A DNA stretch of 64,000 nt, from assembly GCA_029261995.1 (NCBI GenBank), contig JAJDAF010000062.1:62001-126000 (forward strand). The letters run 5' to 3'. Under the pieces are notes generated by a model. The model was not told the origin of the DNA. It did no database searches and saw nothing but the letters and a program-made list of their open reading frames with translations. Each line of letters opens with the position of its first letter. The stretch's first letter is position 1. Of the stretch, positions 18,263 to 27,152 are shown one piece after another. The position numbers were made by a program, and so were the translations under genes. Origin of the DNA: Candidatus Zhuqueibacterota bacterium. Lineage in GTDB: Bacteria; Zhuqueibacterota; Zhuqueibacteria; Oceanimicrobiales; Oceanimicrobiaceae.

Positions 18263-20998
18263 ATGCACGCCCTCGAGATCGACAACGAGATCGCGTTTCA
18301 GTTCACGTACTTCGTGACAGAGATGAAGGCTTTCCGGGCGATGGACCGCACGGACATCAATCGGGTCGCGCAGAACGTCATCCTGCCTCTCTTCAAGGAA
18401 GTCTACGGCTACTCCCAACTGCGCAACCTCGATGTTGGCGCGGACGGCAACTTCCCTGGCATCGACCTCGCCGATGACGAAGCGCGGGTGGCCATCCAGG
18501 TGACATCGACCCCCGGCTTGGATAAAGTCAAGCACACCTTGGAGCAATTCCTCAAGGACCGCCCCGAATTTCAACCGCCACTCGCGAAGCGCTACGATCG
18601 CCTCATCATCTACATCCTGACGGAGAAGCAGAAGACGTACTCGCAAGAGAGCATTGATTCTCTCCTCAACAACGGGTTCCCGTTTGTGGCGTCTGAGCAC
18701 GTCTGGGACTACACGAACCTGTTGGCCGACATTCAGGGCTTGGGCCTGGAAAAGAAGGAAGCCGTCCTGGCGATTCTGAAGGGCCAGTTAGGCCACACCC
18801 TTTCTCGTCTCGCCGTGACCGGGTTGATCAAAGTGCCGGTAGGTTTGCAGACTGGGTACTTCGTTGGGCGCGAGGACTTCCTGGCGCAGGTGCATGGGGC
18901 ACTCGCCGGCGGCGGCGTGGCCCAGCGGATAGTCATCCTGACCGGGATGGGAGGGATCGGGAAGACTCAGGCCGCCTTGGGGTACGTCCTCCAATATCAG
19001 GGGGATTACGCGCGGGTCCTTTGGTCGAGCGCGGAAAGCGAGGCCGGGTTCCTGGACAGCCTGAAGTCGCTCGCACACGCCCTGCTGCCCGCTACGCAAC
19101 GCGTCGAGGGCACGGACGAGGTCCGCGCGGCACTGGCGCGTTGGATGGACGACGAGGCGAACACAGACTGGCTGCTGGTGGTCGATGGGGCCGACTTCCA
19201 GGCCGGCTGGACACCCGCTCGCCTCAAGGTGCTCCTTCCTGCGACGAAGCAGGGCAGGTTGCTCGTCACGTCGCAGTACCAGGACTTCTCTGCCTTCCTC
19301 AACGCGAAGGTCCTTCCCCTTGAGGCGCTGTTCCCCGAAACGGCCGTCGCGTTTGTGCTGCGGTTCGCCCGTCGGGAGAGCGCACCAGAGGCGGAACGCG
19401 CCGCCGCCAAGGAGATCACAGGTATGCTCGGGGGGCTACCGATCGCCCTCGAGCAGGCGGCCGCCTACGTCCGGACCACGGGCCTGCCGTTCGTCGCCTA
19501 CAGGGACCTGCTCCGGCAGCATGGGCTCCGGATGTTGCCGGCGGACTTCGACACCGCTACGGACTACCGGCACACCGTCCAGACCGTCTGCCGACTCGCA
19601 TTTGAAGCCGTACGCGACCGGTCCCCGGCGGCGTGGGCCCTGCTCGAATTGGTCGCCTTCCTGTCCGCAGAGTCGAACTGCCTGCAGCCGATCACCATGC
19701 TGGTGGTCCCCCCGCACGGCCCGCTCTCCGGCTCCTTGGGGGCCGCTCAGGACCCGGCCTGGATCATCTCCGAATCCATGCGCCTGGTCGGCACCCTTCA
19801 CAACTACTCCCTCCTTACCGCGGACCACGAGAAAGCAACGATCCGCGTCCACCGCGTCGTCCAGTTGGCAACGCGCGATGCGCTGACCGCCGACGAGCGC
19901 CGCGCCCGCCTCGGGGCCTGGTGCTCGGTGCTTGGCTTCTTCCTGAAAGGCCAGAACAACTCGGCCCACTGGGCCTTCATCGAGAGTTGGTTTGCCCACG
20001 CGCGGTCGGTGGCCGAGGCGGTCGTCACCGAAGGCGTCGCCGGCGAGGCCGCGGCGACCTTTCTGGAACAGATCTCGGGCTACCTCGAGAAGCGCGCCCA
20101 GTACCATGAGGCGCGGGTGTTCGCGGCGCGAGCCGTCCAGATTTGGGAATCCGCGTCGTCCGGGGGCGGCCTGGAACACTCACTCGGGTATGTCAGGAGC
20201 CTCATCGGCCTCGCTGTGTCCCAAGAGCACATCGGCGAGGGCGACCTGGCGATTGCGGCCCTGGACCGCTCCATTGACATCCTCAGATCCAACCACCCCG
20301 AGGAACTGTCGGTCCTGGCGGCCGCGCTGTGGAACTTGGCGGCCGTCTACTTGAGGCGAGGCGAGTTCGCCAGGGCCGAGGCGTTGCTCGCGCAGGTCCT
20401 GGACGACTCGAGGCTGCGGTCGGCGGCGGACCGCGGTACAGTCTCCGGGGCATTGACCGGGAAGGCACAAATCGCCAGCAAGCGGCAGGACTACGAAACG
20501 GCGGTGACGCTGACACGCGAGGCGGCCGCGGAGCTGGCGGCCGGCCCCACCCCCGACGGGTTCCGCCTGGCGAACGCATACAACAGCCTGGGGGTCATGC
20601 TCGCGAAGCTCGGGCGGCTCGACGAGGCCCAGGCAAACTATGAGCGGGCGCTCGATCTGTTCAGGGAGCTCCTCCCAGACTCACACCCGCTCATCGCGAA
20701 TTTGGAAAACAACCTCGGTTTCCTGTACTTCCGGCGCGGCGTGTACGGAAAGGCGTTGACGCTCATCTTCAACTCGATTCCGAGACTCGCCCAAGGTCTG
20801 GGCGACCAGCACCCCACCACGCTGCAGGCGATGCGTAACTACAACGGCTGTGTCGATGAACTCAAGAAGCACAACATTGCCGTCGTCCACCAGAGCGAGA
20901 TCGACAGCGGGCAATATCAGAAGGAGATAGACGGAAATACTATCGGCATCATCGTCATTACCCCCGTGCCCGCGAAAGACCAGGGTGATTCGCCTTGA
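18263..20998 (+). CDS. SMEK-domain NB-ARC/TPR STAND NTPase (putative defence protein)
   Basis: 911-residue STAND-type NTPase. Residues 1-165 resemble the SMEK domain seen at the N-terminus of several bacterial antiviral-type proteins (LFKEVYGY, LRNLDVG, PGIDLADDEARVAIQVTST, VKHTLEQFLKD). A NB-ARC NTPase follows with P-loop GMGGIGKT (about 228-235), Walker B LLVVDGAD (about 303) and a GLPIALEQAAAYV motif. The C-terminal part (about 600-870) is made of TPR repeats, for example NAYNSLGVMLAKLGRLDEAQANYERAL. The likely mechanism is ligand sensing by TPRs, NTPase-driven assembly and activation of the N-terminal effector. ATG 18263 has GGGGA 8 nt upstream; TTG 18242 is rejected. The gene is markedly more G+C-rich than its neighbours, suggesting transfer. 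Confidence 0.85.
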   Translation: MHALEIDNEIAFQFTYFVTEMKAFRAMDRTDINRVAQNVILPLFKEVYGYSQLRNLDVGADGNFPGIDLADDEARVAIQVTSTPGLDKVKHTLEQFLKDRPEFQPPLAKRYDRLIIYILTEKQKTYSQESIDSLLNNGFPFVASEHVWDYTNLLADIQGLGLEKKEAVLAILKGQLGHTLSRLAVTGLIKVPVGLQTGYFVGREDFLAQVHGALAGGGVAQRIVILTGMGGIGKTQAALGYVLQYQGDYARVLWSSAESEAGFLDSLKSLAHALLPATQRVEGTDEVRAALARWMDDEANTDWLLVVDGADFQAGWTPARLKVLLPATKQGRLLVTSQYQDFSAFLNAKVLPLEALFPETAVAFVLRFARRESAPEAERAAAKEITGMLGGLPIALEQAAAYVRTTGLPFVAYRDLLRQHGLRMLPADFDTATDYRHTVQTVCRLAFEAVRDRSPAAWALLELVAFLSAESNCLQPITMLVVPPHGPLSGSLGAAQDPAWIISESMRLVGTLHNYSLLTADHEKATIRVHRVVQLATRDALTADERRARLGAWCSVLGFFLKGQNNSAHWAFIESWFAHARSVAEAVVTEGVAGEAAATFLEQISGYLEKRAQYHEARVFAARAVQIWESASSGGGLEHSLGYVRSLIGLAVSQEHIGEGDLAIAALDRSIDILRSNHPEELSVLAAALWNLAAVYLRRGEFARAEALLAQVLDDSRLRSAADRGTVSGALTGKAQIASKRQDYETAVTLTREAAAELAAGPTPDGFRLANAYNSLGVMLAKLGRLDEAQANYERALDLFRELLPDSHPLIANLENNLGFLYFRRGVYGKALTLIFNSIPRLAQGLGDQHPTTLQAMRNYNGCVDELKKHNIAVVHQSEIDSGQYQKEIDGNTIGIIVITPVPAKDQGDSP

Positions 20999-21330
20999 GG
21001 TGTGTGGGCGAGAGGAAGCAAGAGGGAGAGAGCGAGAGGGACATTCAAGAAAAGCAGGCCGAACATCTGGCTGCACCAGACCGCCTGCTTGTGTGGTCAC
21101 ATTGATTTGCTACTCTTTCTCGTAGGCGACGGGTGGCCTAGACGACAAGACAACGACTGTAATCCGTGTGGCACGCGTCTTATAGACCGTGCCATGCAGC
21201 CCGGGGACCAGAGGAGACACACAAAGAAGTGGCAACGCGACAACGAGCCCGGCCTTGTGAGGAAGCCAAGGCTCGGTCAAGCTAATTGAACTGCTCGTGG
21301 CGATTTCCCGAACTTCCTTTTACGCCGAGT
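20999..21330. other. non-coding stretch downstream of the STAND gene
   Basis: No gene is supported. It begins with a purine-rich tract and contains an inverted repeat AAGCAGGC (21052-21059) / GCCTGCTT (21083-21090). No attC-like R''/R' pair was found here, so the STAND gene does not look like a second cassette. Confidence 0.5.
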
Positions 21331-21876
21331 CTAAACTTTACTCTCCAAGACCGTCCTGGCTGCCTTCCTCGCCGGACCTGGACCCGGTTTGTACAGCGTC
21401 ACGAGACACCCGCCCACCGCTGCCAGGAGAATTCCAGCTACAAACTGCCAACGCAGGCTTCCCAGGCCACCGGCTGGCGGATGAATCGCTAGCGCCACGA
21501 CCGCGTTGACCACCGGCGCACCGGCGAAAATAATAGACATGACAACCCCCGGCGATCCTTTGGCGCCAAAAGCCAGCAGCACACAGAATGCGCCCAAAGC
21601 CCCAACCAGTCCCGCCAGCAGTGACCAGATGACGCCTTTTGCGGAGAAAGTCCAGGTTGCGCCGTTGACCACAAGCACGATGGCCGGGGCCAGTACCGCC
21701 GCGATCAGGTAGGCGATGCCGACAAAAAGGAAAGCTTTGTAACGGCCATTCACCGCGTCGCCCATGGCCAATTGCCCGGAATGCAGAAAGATGCCGTAAA
21801 CGCCCCAAAAGGCAACGGTGAGCAGGGCGTAAACCAGCCAGGTCATGCCCGGGTTAACAGATTCGCTTGGTGTCAT
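21331..21876 (-). CDS. EamA/DMT-type small membrane transporter
   Basis: 181-residue membrane protein with about five hydrophobic helices (LVYALLTVAFWGVYGIFL, AYLIAAVLAPAIVLVV, IWSLLAGLVGALGAFCVLLAFGA, a VVMSIIFAGAPVVNAVVALA helix and FVAGILLAAVGGCLVTLY). It carries a GxxGxxG-type glycine pattern and an A-x-P motif, as in single-repeat drug/metabolite transporters. AGGAG lies about 6 nt before the ATG. It probably works as an oligomer; the substrate is unknown. It lies between the STAND gene and repeat copy 2 and is the last gene of the repeat-bounded block. Confidence 0.75.
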   Translation of the reverse strand: MTPSESVNPGMTWLVYALLTVAFWGVYGIFLHSGQLAMGDAVNGRYKAFLFVGIAYLIAAVLAPAIVLVVNGATWTFSAKGVIWSLLAGLVGALGAFCVLLAFGAKGSPGVVMSIIFAGAPVVNAVVALAIHPPAGGLGSLRWQFVAGILLAAVGGCLVTLYKPGPGPARKAARTVLESKV

Positions 21877-21918
21877 GGAATTCTCCTCTTAGTCCATTAT
21901 TTCCGAAATAGCATGGCA

Positions 21919-22009
21919 GTCATTGCGAGGCGCTGTTTGCCGAAGCAATCTCCTTGCATACGCAGGGAGATTGCCACGCCGCGCTGGAAAACGCGCGACT
22001 CGCAATGAC
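21919..22009 (-). repeat. interspersed palindromic repeat, copy 2 (inverted)
   Basis: 91 bp with the same termini as copy 1 (GTCATTGCGAG / CTCGCAATGAC). The internal halves are in reverse order (GAAGCAATCTCC first, GATTGCCACG second), so the copy is inverted relative to 14901-14988. It lies just downstream of the symporter gene on the minus strand and could fold as an RNA 3' structure. Confidence 0.8.
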
Positions 22010-22032
22010 ACTTGCTGTGCTGGCTGCTGCTT

Positions 22033-23535
22033 TTAACCTGAGGTCTGGCCGATACCCTTCCGTGCTCCTGCCTTGTCCGTCGGGAAGTACTGTTGCAGCA
22101 CGGCTTGCGGTGGCGCTTTCGTCAATAGAGAAACGATGACCATGACCAGCGCCGAAACCGCCAGAATCACCGCCACCGGCATGATGCCCGTACCCCCGAC
22201 AGTGTAGGCTGGATTTGTCCAACCCTGCGCGAAAAAGAAGCCCCAGAGCACAACAACGGCAAGCGTAGATGCGGCAGCACCCTGTTTTGTGCTGCGCTTC
22301 CAGAACAGCGCCGCGACCACCACCGGAAACAGCGCAGCAAATCCCGTGAACGACCAAACCGCCAGCTTAAAGATACTGCGATTGGAGACCAAAGACAGGC
22401 CGTAGGTGATGACGAGTATGAGGCCAACAAACAGCCGTCCGGCGAGAACTTGCTGTTTCTCCGTCATCTTGTTCTTGAAGCCGTAGTGCAAGACAATGTC
22501 CTGCGTAAACATGGTGCCTATCGAAAGCACTTGTGAGTCCAGGGAGGACATCACGGCTGCGAATACGCCCGCGGCCAGCAAGCCCGCCAACACGCCCGGC
22601 GCATAAAGTCCAATCATTTGCACCAGGACGGAATTTGAAGCCGGCCCCAGCAGGCCGGGAAAATCGATGGTTCCCATCACACCTAACATCACGCTTGGAA
22701 TCCAGACCGCTGCGATGCAAAGGGGATAAAGCACGATGGGATAGCGAAAACTCTCAGCTCGCCTGGCGGACAGCCAGTGCATGAACATGTGCGGAAACAT
22801 CCCGACTGACAGGGGAATGCAGGTGTAGGTCAGCAGTTTCAGCGGTTTGATTCTGTCGCCCCGGATGAGCAGTTCGGGATTGTTTTCCGAGATGGTTTGC
22901 AGGGCCCGGCTCAGGCCGCCAAGTTTGTTCACGATGATCAGAAAGGCCGCAACCCCCAGAGTCATAAAAAACAACGTCTGGAATGTGTTGGCCCAAGCCG
23001 TGCCACGCAGGCCGCCATAAGTCACGTAGATCGAAACCACGACACAAACCAAAAGGCCGCCGGCCCATTCGGGTATCTGGCCATTGGTGATTTGCGCCAT
23101 AGTCAAGCCGCCGGCCATGACACCAATCAGCAAATAGGGGATCACAAATGCGATAAGCACGACGAACAACAAGAGCCCCAGTCCGTCGGAATGCCAGCGG
23201 TGGCGAAAGAACTGCACTTGCGTCAGGTAGCCAAACTTTTTGCCAACGGCCCAGGCGCGCGTACCCACAAAAAAGAACACCGTGGGAATGACCAGAGCCG
23301 ATACCGAAGCCATCAGGGCGAACACACCAATGCCGTTGTGGTAGGATTCTCCGGAGGCGCCGAGCAATGCAAACGCGGTCATGTGGGTGCCAAAGAGAGA
23401 CATCAGCAGTACAAACGGGCCGATAGTTCTGGTGGCGACAAAATAATCCTCGCCGGTGCCACGAAACAGTCTGTGGCTCAACAAACCAATGCACATGACC
23501 AGGATCAGGTATGCGAAGATGATGGCTATGGTCAT
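22033..23535 (-). CDS. sodium:solute symporter (SSS) family protein
   Basis: 500-residue transporter with about 13 membrane helices, of the SSS family (PanF/PutP-like). Features include the N-terminal FAYLILVMCIGLLSHR, the conserved DYFVATRTIGP region, GTHMTAFALLGASGESY, and the SSLDSQVLSIGTMFTQDIV motif in helix 9, corresponding to the family's Na+ site region. The substrate (a carboxylate or similar solute) is not evident. Its ATG overlaps the stop of the DUF3311 gene upstream by 4 nt (ATGA), which indicates translational coupling. Confidence 0.92.
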   Translation of the reverse strand: MTIAIIFAYLILVMCIGLLSHRLFRGTGEDYFVATRTIGPFVLLMSLFGTHMTAFALLGASGESYHNGIGVFALMASVSALVIPTVFFFVGTRAWAVGKKFGYLTQVQFFRHRWHSDGLGLLLFVVLIAFVIPYLLIGVMAGGLTMAQITNGQIPEWAGGLLVCVVVSIYVTYGGLRGTAWANTFQTLFFMTLGVAAFLIIVNKLGGLSRALQTISENNPELLIRGDRIKPLKLLTYTCIPLSVGMFPHMFMHWLSARRAESFRYPIVLYPLCIAAVWIPSVMLGVMGTIDFPGLLGPASNSVLVQMIGLYAPGVLAGLLAAGVFAAVMSSLDSQVLSIGTMFTQDIVLHYGFKNKMTEKQQVLAGRLFVGLILVITYGLSLVSNRSIFKLAVWSFTGFAALFPVVVAALFWKRSTKQGAAASTLAVVVLWGFFFAQGWTNPAYTVGGTGIMPVAVILAVSALVMVIVSLLTKAPPQAVLQQYFPTDKAGARKGIGQTSG

Positions 23536-23762
23536 TGTGAGTCATCCTCGGGCTGGTGGCCATCGAGCTGCTCCGGCCAGGCGAACTTGACAAGCAGGAA
23601 CATCACCACTGACGCCGCTACGCAAAGCAGGATGTGATAGGATAATCCGATTGGCAGTCCAAGGAACAGGGCGCCATCGTGCCAGAGCCAGATGTCGTTG
23701 TGCAGAACAAACAGTGCGACCAGCGCCGAGTACAGCGCCCATTTTAACATGTTTCTTTTCAC
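23532..23762 (-). CDS. DUF3311-type small membrane subunit of the symporter
   Basis: Short membrane protein (about 76 residues from GTG 23762, or 72 from ATG 23750) with two helices (WALYSALVALFVLH and YHILLCVAASVVMFLLVKFAW) and a polar tail. Small DUF3311 proteins are typically encoded immediately before SSS symporters, as here with a 4-nt ATGA overlap. The exact start is uncertain: AAGG precedes GTG 23762, while ATG 23750 lacks a ribosome site. The role is probably assembly or regulation of the symporter. Confidence 0.7.
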   Translation of the reverse strand: MKRNMLKWALYSALVALFVLHNDIWLWHDGALFLGLPIGLSYHILLCVAASVVMFLLVKFAWPEQLDGHQPEDDSQ

Positions 23763-24193
23763 GGTACCTTGCGATTTATTGGCACTTCCGATGGCAAGAT
23801 CGAACCTCCATCGCGAATGCCTTCGTTGCAAAAGTTGGCGGATTGTATTTCCACTCTGTCTCTGGCCGTGTACTTGGAGAGAAGTCGTTTTAGCCCCAAC
23901 GGGGCGAACTCGAACGATCTCGGGCCCAGATACAATAGCTTGCTGTCTTATTTCGCCCTTTCAGTGCTTGACGGACCTCTCGCTCATTCTCGGGGTTGTC
24001 CAAAAAGGTCAAGAACGTGCACTGTCATGCCCGAATGCTGTAATCGGGCATCCATGAAAACAGCAAGTTATGGATTCCCGCCTAAAGCGTGCGGGAATGA
24101 CAAAGGCTTTTTAGACAGCCCCCTATTAATTCGGGCGTTTCGCGAACAGCAGGCGCGTGATAGCTAAACGTACTTGATTGCCGCAACGAAGTA
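23763..24193. other. non-coding stretch with repeat debris and a MITE-like element
   Basis: No gene is supported. It holds a degraded REP-like palindrome (AGCCCCAACGGGGCG near 23892-23906, followed by sequence similar to the inverse of the repeat at 27066-27145) and the MITE-like element at 23992-24122. Confidence 0.6.
23992..24122. mobile_element. MITE-like element with terminal inverted repeats
   Basis: 131 bp framed by GGGGTTGTCCAAAAAGG (23992-24008) and, inverted, GGGGCTGTCTAAAAAGCC (24105-24122). Inside is an 80-bp palindromic unit (24023-24102) from TGTCATGCCCG to CGGGAATGACA that folds into two hairpins (ATGCCCGA/TCGGGCAT and TTCCCGC/GCGGGAA). The termini resemble those of IS-derived MITEs. 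No reading frame is present and I found no target duplication. Confidence 0.6.
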
Positions 24194-25417
24194 TTAGCCA
24201 GGAATTTCGATCATCTGCTCCATGGAGTCAAACAAGCGGCTGACATCTTCGTTGAAGACGTTGCCGACCAGAATGCTGATGATTTCGTTCTTGCACTCCG
24301 GGAATTGTTTCAGGAAGGCGCCAAAGCTGAAATCCTTGTTGTAGAACGCATAAACCAGCTTGCGGATGGCCTCGACGCCCTGCAAATAGTGCGGCGCGAA
24401 ACTTCCCAATTTTTCTTGCGAAAGGTCACCCACCCGTAGGGCCTCACTGATTGTGTCGGCGGCCAATTCCCCGGATTTCATGGCCAGGAAAATTCCGGAA
24501 GAATAGATGGGGTCGAGAAAGCCGTAGGCGTCGCCGATCAAAACCCAGCCGTTGCCGGAGATGCGATTGGCCTTGTAGGAGAACTCTTTCTGAGTTTTGA
24601 CGGGGAAGAGTTGTTCGGCATCTCGGATACGTGGAATGAGCGCGTCGCACTTCGCCAGTTCTTCGTCGAAGATGGCTTGCGGCCCTTTGTCTCTGTCGAG
24701 CAATAAATAGTTGATGTTACCGACCACCCCGACACTGACAACGTCGTTGGGAAGCGGGATGTACCAGAACCAGGAATCCGCCTCCCTTGTGTGCATGATG
24801 ATGGTGGCGCCGCCGTCAATGCCACAATCCCGCACGGCCCCCTTGAAGTGTGAGTAGATGGCAGCGTTCTTGAGATCAGGCTCAGTTTCCAGGATATTTA
24901 GTTTGCGGGCGAGCAGTGTGCTCTGTCCTGAGGCATCGACCACCACTTTGGCCCGGAATTCCTGAACGGATTTATCCGCCATTTTCGCACGCACGCCAGT
25001 GGCGGTGTCGCCTTCAAGCAGGACGTCCAGGACTTGTACGCCGTGCTGTACGGTGGCGCCTTTTTCCGCGGCGTTTTCCAACATCAGTTTGTCGAACTCA
25101 CTGCGCAGCACCTGCCAGGTCTGCGCCCGCTCCTCCGGCTCGTTCTCTTTGAAGTAGAACGGAGCGCCGGCCCTGCCCGATTTGTGGTAGAATTGCACGC
25201 TGTTTTTCTGTGGAAAGACGCTCTTCTTCATCTTGTCCCAAATTCCGAGGCGCTGCAGGGTCCAATAGGTTCCCGGCATCAGCGATTCGCCAATTTTGAA
25301 GCGCGGGAAATGGTCCCGCTCGAACAGCAGCACCTCATGCCCTTTGTCGGCCAACAGAGTCGCGACCGTTGCTCCGGCCGGGCCGCCGCCAATTACGATT
25401 ACATCATATTCTTTCAT
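24194..25417 (-). CDS. FAD-dependent oxidoreductase, flavin-halogenase-like
   Basis: Flavoprotein of about 407 residues. It opens with the FAD-binding Rossmann motif (DVIVIGGGPAGATVATLLA, then LLFERD) and has GESLMPGTYWTLQRLG, VVDASGQSTLLARKL and the second FAD motif GDAYGFLDPIYSSGIFLAMKSGE. It contains WFWYIP, which fits the WxWxIP motif of flavin-dependent halogenases, and the DP..SSG segment typical of that family. Close relatives also include geranylgeranyl-reductase-like enzymes, so halogenation is only one option. ATG 25417 (MKEYDV) places the Rossmann motif at the N-terminus; an earlier start at 25444 would add nine residues. It is the last gene of the minus-strand cluster. Confidence 0.85.
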   Translation of the reverse strand: MKEYDVIVIGGGPAGATVATLLADKGHEVLLFERDHFPRFKIGESLMPGTYWTLQRLGIWDKMKKSVFPQKNSVQFYHKSGRAGAPFYFKENEPEERAQTWQVLRSEFDKLMLENAAEKGATVQHGVQVLDVLLEGDTATGVRAKMADKSVQEFRAKVVVDASGQSTLLARKLNILETEPDLKNAAIYSHFKGAVRDCGIDGGATIIMHTREADSWFWYIPLPNDVVSVGVVGNINYLLLDRDKGPQAIFDEELAKCDALIPRIRDAEQLFPVKTQKEFSYKANRISGNGWVLIGDAYGFLDPIYSSGIFLAMKSGELAADTISEALRVGDLSQEKLGSFAPHYLQGVEAIRKLVYAFYNKDFSFGAFLKQFPECKNEIISILVGNVFNEDVSRLFDSMEQMIEIPG

Positions 25418-25522
25418 CACAACAAACCTGTTATCCGTGTTCAATCAGTGCAAATCCGTGGCTTCACGTTTCTTCTTTGGTTATACAATACAGCAGTGGC
25501 TTCGTCAGCCCATTGCGGCATA

Positions 25523-26869
25523 TCACGTGTATCTTGCATTGGTGTATTTTGCGTCGTAGAATTCCGGCAGCAACCCATCGACGCGCAGAAGGCCCTGGGG
25601 GGTCAATTCTATTTCGTCATCGTTGAAGGCCAGCATGCCTTCGGCAGCCAGTTTTTGCAGGGCGGCTTCAAACAGGTTCGTGATCTCCTGTCCGTACTTC
25701 TCCCTGAAATAACCGGTTTCGATGCGTCCCAATTTCAGCTGCAGAATCATCTCTCTGACCAACTGTTCACGCTCGGAAAGCATGAACGCACGCTTAAGCG
25801 GCAGCCGGCCCTGAGAAAGCGGTTCGAGATAATCGCCCCAGGATGCTGTGTTCTGCAAATGGGCTTGATTCATGTGGCCAAAGGCTGCTACGCCGGCGCC
25901 AATCATGTCGGTGCCGTGCCAGACGGAGTCACGGTAGACGAACTCGCATTGCTTGTCTGCTTTGACCATGGTGTAAGCGCTTGACATCTTGTAACCAGCA
26001 TTTTGCAGCGTTTCCATGGCGTATTGGTGCCACTCGCGTTTCGTCTGCCAGTCGGCGACGTGAATTTTCTGTTTGTCGTCCGACAGCATCTGGGTGTAGA
26101 CGGTGTTGAAGGGAAGCTCCATCTGGTAGATAGTCACGCTGTCCGGGTCGTAGTCGATGGTTTTCTGGACGTTTTCCTTCCAGGTGTTCCAGGTCTCGCC
26201 GACCATGCCGGCGATGAGATCGACGTTGAGCTGCTCAAAGTCCAGTTCATGGATCCAGCTCTGCACCCGATAAATTTCCTGCGACAGGTGTGCGCGGCCA
26301 TTTTCGTTGAGAATGAAATCATCAAAATTTTCGATGCCGAGACTGAGGCGGGTGACGCCCATGCCACGGATTGCCGCGAGTTTCGATTGCGACAGCGTAC
26401 CGGGCTCGCACTCAAACGTGACTTCTTCGGCGCTGTCCCACGGCAGCACTGCTTTGACGCGCGCGACGAGAGACTCAAGGTGTTTGACGCTCAGGTAAGA
26501 AGGCGTCCCGCCACCAAAATAGATGAATTTTAGCGGGCGGCCCTTGACTGCGGGTAGCTCACTGTAGATTTCGACTTCCCTTGCCAGTGCGTCAACATAC
26601 TCTTGAATCTGGGTACTGTTCTTATCGGTGTAAACCCTGAAGTAGCAGAATTTACAGCGTTTCCTGCAGAACGGGATGTGCATGTAGAGCCCGAGCGTGT
26701 TGTCCGGAGCGGCAGCGGTGTTGAGCGCGCCAAGCGATTTTTGCAGGTTGTCCTCGTTCCAAAATGAGTAGGGCGGGTAGTTTGAAACGAAGACACTCCC
26801 GATCTCGGTTTCGTTGAGATCGAGTCTCGAAGTTGCTGGTTCTGCGCTAGCGCTGTGTATGTCTGACAT
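25523..26869 (-). CDS. HemW/coproporphyrinogen III oxidase-like radical SAM protein
   Basis: Radical SAM enzyme of about 448 residues. The [4Fe-4S] motif is CRKRCKFC within LYMHIPFCRKRCKFCYFRVY, followed by YFGGGTPSYLS, ECEPGTLS and RLSLGIENFDD, the HemN/HemW signature order. A C-terminal winged-helix-like HemN_C region follows (LVREMILQLKLGRIETGYF). The canonical HemN/HemW motif is CxxxCxxC with a following Y/F, as here. True HemN needs an extra N-terminal cysteine, not seen, so oxygen-independent protoporphyrin synthesis is unlikely. Its place among acid-reduction genes suggests a dedicated role. Start ATG 26869 has AGGAA 6 nt upstream. Confidence 0.87.
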   Translation of the reverse strand: MSDIHSASAEPATSRLDLNETEIGSVFVSNYPPYSFWNEDNLQKSLGALNTAAAPDNTLGLYMHIPFCRKRCKFCYFRVYTDKNSTQIQEYVDALAREVEIYSELPAVKGRPLKFIYFGGGTPSYLSVKHLESLVARVKAVLPWDSAEEVTFECEPGTLSQSKLAAIRGMGVTRLSLGIENFDDFILNENGRAHLSQEIYRVQSWIHELDFEQLNVDLIAGMVGETWNTWKENVQKTIDYDPDSVTIYQMELPFNTVYTQMLSDDKQKIHVADWQTKREWHQYAMETLQNAGYKMSSAYTMVKADKQCEFVYRDSVWHGTDMIGAGVAAFGHMNQAHLQNTASWGDYLEPLSQGRLPLKRAFMLSEREQLVREMILQLKLGRIETGYFREKYGQEITNLFEAALQKLAAEGMLAFNDDEIELTPQGLLRVDGLLPEFYDAKYTNARYT

Positions 26870-27065
26870 CTGTTTCCTTGTGTGTTTCCTGAACAATACC
26901 TATAGAATCGACATGCTCGTGAGATAATTCCGGCTTTCAACTGAACTGGCGACAAAGAACCTGGCGTTGCCGACACATTCAACTCTGACCCACCGCGCAG
27001 TTCTCGGCTGACACCTTGACGAAATTCATTCGCTCCGGCCAGTTTTGCCGCATCTGCAATATTTC

Positions 27066-27145
27066 GCCCCGCGGGGGCTTTATTTTTTGGTCCATTGTTA
27101 CCCAGGGCGTTGCCCTGGGCTATTGTATGCCGCCCCGCTGGGGCT
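27066..27145. repeat. triple-palindrome REP-like repeat
   Basis: Three consecutive palindromes: GCCCCGCGGGGGC (27066-27078), CCCAGGGCGTTGCCCTGGG (27101-27119) and GCCCCGCTGGGGC (27132-27144). A degraded, inverted relative lies near 23892-23935. It sits directly downstream of the iron alcohol dehydrogenase gene and could act as an mRNA 3' structure. Confidence 0.7.
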
Positions 27146-27152
27146 CACGCGT

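Noticed and set aside
19436-20179. Minus-strand frame inside the STAND gene
   Set aside because: Long frames on both strands are expected in G+C-rich sequence; the plus-strand NB-ARC and TPR motifs decide.
20999-21330. attC downstream of the STAND gene
   Set aside because: Only an 8-bp inverted repeat (21052-21090) is present; the RYYYAAC/GTTRRRY cores are missing.
25034-25984. 316-codon plus-strand frame across the flavoprotein and radical SAM genes
   Set aside because: It overlaps two well-supported genes on the other strand and has no family features.
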